Shown: piece by piece, positions 1 to 5,125 of the stretch
Layout: the number at the start of each line of letters is the position of its first letter
Numbering within the stretch: position 1 is the first letter of the stretch
Assembly: GCA_003235465.1 (NCBI GenBank)
Contig: QJWD01000198.1
Coordinates: 1 to 5,125, forward strand
Reading direction: 5' to 3'
DNA: 5,125 nt
Origin: Nitrospirota bacterium
GTDB taxonomy: Bacteria > Nitrospinota > Nitrospinia > Nitrospinales > VA-1
Translations under genes and position numbers: made by a program
Notes under the pieces: generated by a model
Told to the model about the DNA's origin: nothing
The model's database searches: none
Seen by the model: only the letters and a program-made list of their open reading frames with translations

Positions 1-383
1 AGCGCAAGCATCGCCTGCCCTTGGGGCGAGAACGTTTCGCGCGTGGCATAGAGCATGAAACAGGTGAGCAGGATGGCCGGCAGCACCGAAGCCAGGCGCG
101 CGCTCGTTTCGCTCACCCCGCCGCCGGTGGCCCGGCTGGTGAGGGCGATCAGCCAGTTGTAGGCGGGAGGCTTGGTGATGTAGATTTCACCGCCGAGGCG
201 CGGCACGATGTAGTCGCCGCTTTCCATCATGGCGCGGGCGATCACCGCGCGCTTGGGCTCCTCGTAGATGAGCGGCGTGCGGCCGAGGTTGGGCAGGAAC
301 AGGACGGCCGCGATGGCCGCCGAAATAAGCGCGAGCGCCAGCGCGGATGATGTTCGCCCCCCTGTGGATTGCCAGTCGGTCAT
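1..383 (-). CDS. GT-C family (ArnT/PMT-like) membrane glycosyltransferase, N-terminal part only
   Basis: Only the first 127 codons are present; the rest lies beyond the left edge. The N-terminus has a hydrophobic segment at about residues 14-31, then a first external loop typical of ArnT/PMT glycosyltransferases. In that loop, PLIYEEPKRAVIARAMMESG (38-57) is followed by DYIVPRLGGEIYITKPPAYN (58-77), matching the family pattern 'W.PDE.R......ML.SGDWIVP...G..Y.EKPP..YW'. A second hydrophobic stretch lies at about 98-112. Enzymes of this type use polyprenyl-phosphate sugars and modify lipid A, other lipids or proteins on the periplasmic side of the inner membrane. The acidic pair expected to hold the catalytic Asp reads Glu41-Glu42. 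The ATG at 383-381 is the only usable start, since an in-frame TGA lies six codons upstream. There is no clear Shine-Dalgarno, and the yejF stop is 5 bases upstream, so translation is probably coupled. The class is confident; donor and acceptor cannot be told. Confidence 0.85.
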   Translation of the reverse strand, partial: MTDWQSTGGRTSSALALALISAAIAAVLFLPNLGRTPLIYEEPKRAVIARAMMESGDYIVPRLGGEIYITKPPAYNWLIALTSRATGGGVSETSARLASVLPAILLTCFMLYATRETFSPQGQAMLA

Positions 384-388
384 CGCGG

Positions 389-2428
389 TTAAACGCTGTC
401 AGCGCCGGGTGGCGCGGCCGGTTCCAGGGCGTGGCAGGCGGCGTAGGAATCCTTGCCGCCGGTGTGGCCGGGGTAGACCGACCGGCATTTTCGCCTGAGC
501 GGCGACGCCTCCGGCTCGCCCAGGTAGATCGGGCAGCGCGGGTGAAAATGGCAGCCCGGCGGCGGGTTGAGCGGCGAGGGCACATCCCCCACCAGGGTGC
601 GGAAAGGCTTTCTCTCGCCGAGGTCCGGCACCGCCTCGAGCAGCGAGCGCGTGTAAGGGTGACGCGGGTTGTTGAACAGCTCCTCCACCGGCGCGTATTC
701 CACCACCCGCCCGAGGTACATGATGGCCACGCGGTCAGCCATGTAGCGCACCACGCTGAGATTGTGGCTGATGAACAGGTACGAAAGCGTGTGGCGCGAT
801 TGCAGCTCCCTCAGCAGGTTCAGTACCTGCGCCTGCACCGAAACATCGAGCGCGCTGGTCGGCTCGTCGAGCACCATGAACTGCGGTTCCATGATCAGCG
901 CGCGGGCGATGGCCACCCGCTGGCGCTGGCCGCCTGAAAACTCGTGCGGGTAGCGGTTCGTCACCGCCGGGTCGAGGCCCACTTCCTTGAGCACCGCGCG
1001 GATTTTGGCAAGCCGCGTGGCTTCGTCCATATCCGGGTGGTGCACGCTCAGGCCCTCGCCGACGATGTCCTCGATGGTCATGCGCGGAGACAGCGACCCG
1101 AAGGGGTCCTGAAAGACGATCTGCATTTCCTCGCGTAGCGCCTTCAAGTCGCTTCCCTTTAGCGCCATGATGTCCTGACCCTGAAACCGCACCACGCCCT
1201 TCGCCTCGCGGTTCAGCCGCAGGATGGATTCGCCGAAGGTGGTTTTGCCGCAGCCGGATTCGCCCACCAGCGCCACCGTGGAGCCCTGCTCGATGGTGAG
1301 GTCCACCTCGTCGAGGGCTTTGACGTATGCCGCCACGCGCCGAAAGACGCCACGGTGGATCGGGAAATGCGTTTTCATGCCGCAAACTTCGATCAGCGTG
1401 CCGCCGCCCCTGGGCCTCGGCGGCGCGGCGACGCGGGCGCGGTCGTCATCCAGTTTTTCGTATTGGCCGTGGTCGAACAGGTGGCAGGCCACGCGGTGAC
1501 CGGGCCTAAGGCTGTGGGCCGGGCTGTCCTCGCGGTGGCAGACGTCCATGACGAACTGGCAGCGGTCGGCGAACAGGCAGCCCGCGCCGTACTCCGTCGC
1601 CGAGGGGACGATGCCGGGAATGGTGTTCAGGGTGTAGGGCGTGTCCTCCGGCGTCGGGATCGAGTCGAACAGGCGGCGGGTGTAGGGGTGCGACATGTCG
1701 CGGAAGATCTGCTCGCGCGTGCCTTGTTCGGCGATGCGCCCGGCGTACATGATGCAAACCGAATCGGCCATCTGGTTGACGATGCCCATGTCGTGGGTGA
1801 TGAGCAGGATGCTGGTGCCGGTCTTCTCCTTGAGGTCCGCCATCAGGCCGAGCACCTGCGCCTGGATGGTCACGTCGAGGGCGGTGGTGGGCTCGTCGGC
1901 GATGAGCAGCCGGGGCCGGCAGGCGAGCGCCATGGCAATCATCACGCGCTGCTTCATTCCGCCTGACAGCTGGTGCGGGTAATCGTCGATGCGCTTGTCC
2001 GCCTCGGGGATGCCCACCTGGTCGAGCAGTTCGATGGCGCGCTTTCGTGCCGGGCCCTTTTCCAGCTTCTGGTGCAGGCGGAGCGGCTCCTTCACCTGGT
2101 TGCCGATGCGGTAGAGCGGGTTGAGCGACGACATTGGCTCCTGAAAGATCATCGCCATGGTGTTGCCGCGCAGGGCGCACATCGCCTCACGGTCGAGAGC
2201 GAGGAGGTCCCGCCCTTCGAACAGGATTCGGCCTGTCGGGTGAAACCCGTTGTCGGCGATCAGGCGCATGATGGAGATGGCGGTCTGGGTTTTGCCGCAG
2301 CCCGACTCGCCGACCATGGCGAGGGTCTGGCCCTGGTCGAGGCTGAACGAGATGCCGTCCACCGCGCGCGCCACCTTGTCGTGGCCGACGCGGAAATGGG
2401 TGGAGAGGTTGTCCACTTCAAGCAGCAT
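389..2428 (-). CDS. yejF: YejF-like fused double ATP-binding subunit of oligopeptide/microcin C ABC importer
   Basis: A 679-residue protein with two complete Opp/Dpp-type ATPase domains in one chain, energising the YejB-YejE permease from the cytoplasmic side. Domain 1: Walker A GESGCGKT 40-47, Q-loop Gln96, signature LSGGM 154-158, Walker B LLIADEP 174-180 with catalytic Glu179, H-loop His212. A C-terminal oligo_HPY-type tail follows, with Cys284, 290, 297 and 315. Domain 2, after a charged Pro/Gly linker at about 320-343: Walker A 389-396, Q-loop Gln440, signature FSGGQ 497-501, Walker B FMVLDEP 517-523 with Glu522, His555, then a second tail with Cys626, 632, 648 and 665. Both sites keep their catalytic residues, so neither half looks degenerate. 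E. coli YejF is shorter (about 530 residues); the extra length is mainly the tails. The start has a strong Shine-Dalgarno six bases upstream. The gene lies 24 bp after yejE. GsiA/DppDF-type fusions are similar, but the YejB/YejE neighbours favour YejF. Confidence 0.95.
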   Translation of the reverse strand: MLLEVDNLSTHFRVGHDKVARAVDGISFSLDQGQTLAMVGESGCGKTQTAISIMRLIADNGFHPTGRILFEGRDLLALDREAMCALRGNTMAMIFQEPMSSLNPLYRIGNQVKEPLRLHQKLEKGPARKRAIELLDQVGIPEADKRIDDYPHQLSGGMKQRVMIAMALACRPRLLIADEPTTALDVTIQAQVLGLMADLKEKTGTSILLITHDMGIVNQMADSVCIMYAGRIAEQGTREQIFRDMSHPYTRRLFDSIPTPEDTPYTLNTIPGIVPSATEYGAGCLFADRCQFVMDVCHREDSPAHSLRPGHRVACHLFDHGQYEKLDDDRARVAAPPRPRGGGTLIEVCGMKTHFPIHRGVFRRVAAYVKALDEVDLTIEQGSTVALVGESGCGKTTFGESILRLNREAKGVVRFQGQDIMALKGSDLKALREEMQIVFQDPFGSLSPRMTIEDIVGEGLSVHHPDMDEATRLAKIRAVLKEVGLDPAVTNRYPHEFSGGQRQRVAIARALIMEPQFMVLDEPTSALDVSVQAQVLNLLRELQSRHTLSYLFISHNLSVVRYMADRVAIMYLGRVVEYAPVEELFNNPRHPYTRSLLEAVPDLGERKPFRTLVGDVPSPLNPPPGCHFHPRCPIYLGEPEASPLRRKCRSVYPGHTGGKDSYAACHALEPAAPPGADSV

Positions 2429-2434
2429 GGCGCG

Positions 2435-2441
2435 CCTCCCT
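2435..2441 (-). promoter_or_regulatory. Shine-Dalgarno of yejF
   Basis: AGGGAGG on the minus strand lies six bases before the ATG at 2428. It is the strongest ribosome-binding site in the window and fixes the yejF start. It suggests that the ATPase is translated independently, unlike yejE and the glycosyltransferase, which start at or next to an upstream stop. Confidence 0.8.
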
Positions 2442-2452
2442 GAGGCTTGACA

Positions 2453-3808
2453 TCAGGCGGCCCTCCTCGGGTCGAAGGCGTTTCGGATGCCTTCGCCGAC
2501 GAAGGTGAGCAGGGTGAGCGCACCGGTGAGCATGGCGAAGGTGGGTAAAAGAATCCACAGCGCCTGCAGGTTGTTCTTGCCCTGGGCGAGCAGCTCGCCG
2601 ATGCTTGGGGCGGGGCTCGGCACGCCGAGGTTCAGGTAATCGAGGCTGACCAAGGACAGGATGCCCGCCGTCACCTCGAACGGAAAAAACGTGACCACGG
2701 GGGTGAGGGCGTTGGGCAGGATGTGCCGGCGCATGATGCCGAAATTGGACACGCCCATGGCGCGCGCCGCCTTGACGAACTCGAGATTGCGGATCTTGAG
2801 AAACTCGGCGCGGATGTAGGCGGCGATGCCCATCCAGGCGGTGAGGTTAAGGATCAGGAACAGGATCAGCGCCGAGGGCGTGAGGAAGGCGCTCAGGATG
2901 ATGAGGATGTAGAGCCTCGGCATGGAACCCCAGATTTCGGTGAAGCGCTGGCCGAGCAGGTCCACCCAGCCGCCGAAAAACCCCTGCGTGCCGCCGATCA
3001 GGCAGCCGAGCAGGGTGCCGGTGATGGCGAGGGAGATGCCGAAGATCATCGAGATCCTGAACCCGTACACCAGCCGCGCGAGGACGTCGCGGCCGCGGTC
3101 GTCGGTGCCGAGGTAGTGGCCGTCGGCGAGCGACGATGCGAGGCGGGTTGTGCCGTCGGGAGCCAGGCGCTCATAGGGCGCGGCGAGGACGGTGCGGCCG
3201 CTTTTCGACTGCGTCGGGATGTACTTGTAATCGTAGCGCACGAGGGGCCACAGCGCCCAGGCCTCGCGCGCGGCTTGGGCCTTGGCCGGGGCGGGCGGAG
3301 CGGCGGCGGGCGCGACGTCGTCGAAATCCTCAAGTTCGAGCACGAATCCGGCCCGGGCCGGGGGCGTATCGTCTTTAACCGCCTCGTCCTCGAAATCGCC
3401 CAGGCCGAGGGTAAAAGCGGAATCCGGTGCTATGGGCGCGCTGCCCGCGTCTTCAAAATCGTCGAGACCGAGGGGAAAATCATTTTCTTTTGACGCGGCG
3501 GTTTCGGCCATGCCGGTGGCGCTGGGGTTGCTCGCGTCGCCGCCGGTCAGGAGCCGCCAGAACGCCGCCGATTTGTAATCCGGCTCGCTCGGCAGCTGGC
3601 CGCCGAAATCCCTCTCGCTGTAGGTGAACAGCACGGGAAAATACGGCCGCCCGTCCACCACCAGGAGTACCGGCCTGACGTTGCAGATCCACTCCGCCGG
3701 CAGCGTCACGAGGAACAGCGCCAGGAGGACGAGGAAGCTCCGCCACGCGCGCTTGTCGCGGTGGAATTTGGCGAGCTTGGCTTTCGTGTCCTTGCCCAGT
3801 TTTATCAT
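2453..3808 (-). CDS. yejE: YejE-like permease subunit of oligopeptide/microcin C ABC importer, with repeat-bearing periplasmic insert
   Basis: A 451-residue inner-membrane permease (OppC/DppC family) that pairs with YejB. A basic N-terminus (KLGKDTKAKLAKFHRDKR) precedes TM1 at about 22-39. The YejE-typical stretch FTYSERDFGGQLPSEPDYKS (61-80) follows, and LWPLVRYDYKYIP begins near 186. HYLGTDDRGRDVLARLVYGF (231-250) leads into the membrane core, with about five more segments at 250-275, 299-311, 313-331, 366-392 and 416-438. The EAA coupling loop lies at about 334-368 (AEFLKIRNLEFVKAARAMGV), and the C-terminus is GEGIRNAFDPRR. E. coli YejE has about 341 residues. Most of the excess is an insert at about 85-182 between TM1 and TM2, predicted to be periplasmic, with three copies of an acidic motif. 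The frame stays open upstream to 4207, but that part lies inside yejB. The ATG at 3808 overlaps the yejB stop as ATGA, has GAGGAA eight bases upstream and gives the normal N-terminus. Confidence 0.93.
   Translation of the reverse strand: MIKLGKDTKAKLAKFHRDKRAWRSFLVLLALFLVTLPAEWICNVRPVLLVVDGRPYFPVLFTYSERDFGGQLPSEPDYKSAAFWRLLTGGDASNPSATGMAETAASKENDFPLGLDDFEDAGSAPIAPDSAFTLGLGDFEDEAVKDDTPPARAGFVLELEDFDDVAPAAAPPAPAKAQAAREAWALWPLVRYDYKYIPTQSKSGRTVLAAPYERLAPDGTTRLASSLADGHYLGTDDRGRDVLARLVYGFRISMIFGISLAITGTLLGCLIGGTQGFFGGWVDLLGQRFTEIWGSMPRLYILIILSAFLTPSALILFLILNLTAWMGIAAYIRAEFLKIRNLEFVKAARAMGVSNFGIMRRHILPNALTPVVTFFPFEVTAGILSLVSLDYLNLGVPSPAPSIGELLAQGKNNLQALWILLPTFAMLTGALTLLTFVGEGIRNAFDPRRAA
3317..3478 (-). 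repeat. Three spaced copies of an F-x-L-x-L-x-D-F-[ED]-D motif inside yejE
   Basis: The copies are FPLGLDDFED (residues 111-120; 3449-3478), FTLGLGDFED (132-141; 3386-3415) and FVLELEDFDD (155-164; 3317-3346). Starts are 21 and 23 codons apart. Six of ten positions are invariant (F, L, L, D, F and the last D). Copies 1 and 2 share 24 of 30 bases. Three of their six differences are silent third-position changes (Gly114, Phe118 and Glu119 of copy 1), which suggests that the protein motif is kept rather than freshly duplicated. The spacers are Ala/Pro/Asp-rich and look disordered. The block lies in the predicted periplasmic loop after TM1. I know no named domain matching it. Confidence 0.85.
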
Positions 3809-4944
3809 CCCTGTGATTCCTCGAACGAAATGCGGCGGTCGATCAGGACGTAGGTGATGTCGGTGAGCAATTGCCCGATGAGCGCCATCAGGGAAAAGAT
3901 GAACAGGCTGCCGAGGACGATGGGGTAATCGCGCTGGATGACCGCCTGGTACGATAGCAGCCCGAGGCCGTCCAGGCTGAAGATCTGCTCGAGCAGCAGG
4001 CTGCCGGTGAAAAACATCGCCAGGAAGCCGATGGGAAACCCGGTGACGAGGGGGATCAGCGAATTCTTCAGCACGTGCTTGAACAGCACCGTGCGCTCGG
4101 AAAGGCCGCGGGCGCGCGCGGCGAGAACGTATTGCTTCTCCATTTCCTCGAGCAGGGCGTTCTTGGTCAAAAGCGTGAGGGTGGCGAAGCCGCCGAGCAC
4201 GTAACAAAACAGGGGGGCGGCCAAGTGGTGCAGGTAGTCGGTGAATTTTTTCCAGAACGACCAGTCCTCGTAGCCCGGCGTGCCCGAGGAGGTCAGCCCG
4301 GAAAGCGGGATCAGGTGGGCGACGGCGCCGTCGCCCGGGCCGAGGAGCACGATCAGGAAAATCGCCAGCACGAAGCCGGGCACGCTGTAGCCGACGAGGA
4401 CGATGAGGCTGGTCAGCGTGTCGAAGCGCGTGCCGTGGCGCACCGCCTTGGCGATGCCGAGCACGATGCAGACCAGGTAGGTCATGAAAAAACTGGTGAC
4501 GCCAAGCGACGCCGACACAGGCAGTTTTTCGACGATCAGTTCGATCACGGATTTGTTGCGGTAGAACGAATCGCCGAATTTGAACACCAGGAATCCTTCC
4601 CAGTGATCGCGGTTGAAGAAATTGGCTGCCAGCGGCTGGCCGTTGTCCGGCGGCGTATACCAGATGAGCGTGCGCAGGTAACGCTCGTGGAGCGGCCTGT
4701 CGAGGTGGTAGATTTTCCTAAGCTCCTCCATCTGCTTTGGGTCGAGGTCCTCGGGCTTTTGCCCCGGTCGCGTGGTGCCGCCGCCGCCCGCCTCGCCGAG
4801 CACGCCGGAATGCCCCCTAAGCAGGGATTTGATCTGGTCGATGGGCCCGCCGGGAACGAACTGGGTGATGAAAAACGTGATGGTCAGGATGCCGAACAGG
4901 GTCGGCAGCATGAGGAGCAGGCGGCGGATGATGTAACTGGTCAT
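3805..4944 (-). CDS. yejB: YejB-like permease subunit of oligopeptide/microcin C ABC importer
   Basis: A 379-residue inner-membrane permease (OppB/DppB family), close to the roughly 364 residues of E. coli YejB. TM1 (about 8-31) opens with the typical MTSYIIRRLLLMLPTLFGIL. A long external loop includes the Gly-rich run EAGGGG (51-56), a feature of YejB proteins, and LDPKQMEELRKIYHLDRP (67-84). The loop is somewhat extended before FKFGDSFYRNKSVIELIVEK (121-140). Further membrane segments are at about 145-167, 178-202, 240-262, 295-320 and 340-365. The EAA loop spans about 266-300 (QYVLAARARGLSERTVLFKH) and couples to the ATPase. GSLLLEQIFSLDGLGLLSYQ (314-333) is a strong family match. With YejE it forms the peptide channel. 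The ATG at 4944 has only a weak AAGAG-type ribosome site six bases upstream. It is the first gene of the visible operon, and no binding-protein gene precedes it in the window. Confidence 0.94.
   Translation of the reverse strand: MTSYIIRRLLLMLPTLFGILTITFFITQFVPGGPIDQIKSLLRGHSGVLGEAGGGGTTRPGQKPEDLDPKQMEELRKIYHLDRPLHERYLRTLIWYTPPDNGQPLAANFFNRDHWEGFLVFKFGDSFYRNKSVIELIVEKLPVSASLGVTSFFMTYLVCIVLGIAKAVRHGTRFDTLTSLIVLVGYSVPGFVLAIFLIVLLGPGDGAVAHLIPLSGLTSSGTPGYEDWSFWKKFTDYLHHLAAPLFCYVLGGFATLTLLTKNALLEEMEKQYVLAARARGLSERTVLFKHVLKNSLIPLVTGFPIGFLAMFFTGSLLLEQIFSLDGLGLLSYQAVIQRDYPIVLGSLFIFSLMALIGQLLTDITYVLIDRRISFEESQG
3817..3822 (-). promoter_or_regulatory. Shine-Dalgarno of yejE within the end of yejB
   Basis: GAGGAA on the minus strand lies eight bases before the yejE ATG, inside the last codons of yejB. 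With the ATGA overlap at 3805-3808 it supports the short start over the upstream-extended frame and implies coupled translation, giving balanced amounts of the two permease halves. Confidence 0.6.
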
Positions 4945-5020
4945 CGGGAACTCTTTTGCCGGGGCCGGCCGGGAATGGGCTTAAATGAGGCAGGTCGCCA
5001 TGGTGTACGAGCAGCAGCAG

Positions 5021-5036
5021 GCAAGGATAATCCCGC
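5021..5036. promoter_or_regulatory. Candidate operator 2 (GGATAATCC-core imperfect palindrome)
   Basis: GCAAGGATAATCCCGC contains a perfect nine-base palindrome, GGAT-A-ATCC (5025-5033), with GC-rich outer arms resembling those of site 1, apart from one extra A in the left arm. Its centre (5029) is 32 bp from that of site 1, about three helical turns. It lies roughly 80 bp before the yejB ATG, inside the predicted 5' untranslated region. No regulator is identified. Confidence 0.45.
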
Positions 5037-5053
5037 TCCTTGAATGGGGCGTT

Positions 5054-5068
5054 GCAGGATCATCCTGC
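5054..5068. promoter_or_regulatory. Candidate operator 1 (perfect 15-bp palindrome)
   Basis: GCAGGATCATCCTGC is a perfect palindrome: 7-base arms around one central base. It starts about where transcription from the TAGAAT element would begin, so a protein bound there would block initiation or clearance. The symmetry runs through the central bases, which suits a dimeric DNA-binding protein better than an RNA hairpin loop. As RNA only a GCAGG/CCUGC stem could form, with no U-run after it, so it is not a terminator. Confidence 0.5.
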
Positions 5069-5074
5069 CCGACA

Positions 5075-5083
5075 ATTCTAACA
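5075..5083 (-). promoter_or_regulatory. Extended -10 promoter-like element for the yej operon
   Basis: The minus strand reads TGTTAGAAT: a TAGAAT hexamer (five of six matches to TATAAT) preceded by an extended -10 TGn. The -35 region is weak; the best fit is TTGGGC with an 18-base spacer, three of six matches. The predicted start is near 5068-5070, giving a leader of about 125 nt. The weak -35 suggests an activator or reliance on the extended -10. This is a pattern match only. Confidence 0.4.
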
Positions 5084-5125
5084 TGCACCCCTTGGCCGGC
5101 CCAAATCAATATCCCCGGGTAACGT

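Larger units (their letters stand above)
4945..5125. other. Leader/intergenic region upstream of yejB
   Basis: About 180 bp with lower GC than the genes. It holds a promoter-like element, two related palindromes, a short GCA triplet run (5011-5019) and two GGCCGGCC octamers (4963-4970, 5094-5101). Two minus-strand frames are open without clear coding character. One enters from the window edge and stops at 4981. The other runs from an ATG at 5084 to a TGA at 4941 that overlaps the yejB start. Neither resembles the C-terminus of a YejA binding protein. No intrinsic terminator (stem plus T-run) is visible on either strand. Confidence 0.6.

Noticed and set aside
187..585. 132-codon minus-strand frame spanning the yejF end and glycosyltransferase start
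   Set aside because: It is out of frame with both real genes and its product is an Arg/Pro-rich shadow. The glycosyltransferase frame at 1-383 has clear family motifs instead.
2723..3493. 256-codon open frame on the plus strand opposite yejE
   Set aside because: Same antisense-shadow pattern. Its Ala/Gly/Glu-rich product mirrors the yejE codons, and it has no supporting ribosome site or domain.
3809..4207. 133-codon N-terminal extension of yejE in the same frame
   Set aside because: It lies wholly inside yejB in another frame and reads as an Arg/His/Pro-rich shadow. The ATG at 3808, with its ribosome site and ATGA overlap, gives the normal family N-terminus.
4075..5043. 322-codon open frame on the plus strand opposite yejB
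   Set aside because: Long antisense frames are common opposite high-GC genes. The product is an Arg/Glu/Gly/His-rich sequence without a recognisable domain, and yejB opposite is unmistakable.
5054..5068. Intrinsic terminator at the palindrome
   Set aside because: No T-run follows on either strand, and the symmetry includes the central bases, which would be in the loop of an RNA hairpin.
4941..5084. 47-residue leader ORF whose TGA overlaps the yejB ATG
   Set aside because: Its ATG lies upstream of the predicted transcription start, the ribosome site is poorly spaced, and the product has no recognisable character. The stop/start overlap may be chance.
4963..5101. Two GGCCGGCC octamers flanking the leader as a paired site
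   Set aside because: Such GC-only palindromes arise often in high-GC DNA, and the flanks of the two copies differ.
5083..5125. Start of a divergent plus-strand gene at ATG 5083
   Set aside because: There is no ribosome site and only 14 codons before the edge; coding cannot be judged.

Overview
The window is a high-GC, gene-dense stretch of a bacterial genome, read almost entirely on the minus strand. Two signs point to a Gram-negative bacterium, probably in or near the Pseudomonadota: a Yej-type (microcin C/oligopeptide) ABC importer, and the start of an ArnT/PMT-like membrane glycosyltransferase. I cannot assign it to a genus.

Right to left, in the direction of transcription: 5125-4945 is a leader or intergenic region with an extended -10-like promoter (5075-5083). 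Two near-identical palindromes with a GGATNATCC core follow (5054-5068 and 5021-5036), their centres 32 bp apart. Next is yejB (4944-3805, inner-membrane permease), which overlaps yejE (3808-2453, second permease) by an ATGA. After 24 bp and a strong Shine-Dalgarno comes yejF (2428-389), a fused double ATPase of 679 residues. Five bases past its stop begins a GT-C family glycosyltransferase (383-1), which runs off the left edge. The four genes look like one operon with tight or overlapping junctions. No terminator is visible, so it continues beyond the window.

YejB and YejE would form the heterodimeric membrane pore, and YejF would supply both nucleotide-binding domains. The usual solute-binding protein YejA is not in the window. 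The glycosyltransferase belongs to a class that moves sugars from polyprenyl-phosphate carriers onto lipids or proteins at the outer face of the inner membrane. Its tight linkage to a peptide importer suggests an envelope or antimicrobial-peptide response module, but this is inference.

The two most unusual signals are (1) an insert of roughly 100 residues in the predicted periplasmic loop of YejE, carrying three spaced copies of an acidic-aromatic motif (consensus F-x-L-x-L-x-D-F-[ED]-D), and (2) the pair of palindromes in the leader, placed like operators just downstream of the predicted promoter. The rest is an ordinary, well-conserved Yej transporter.
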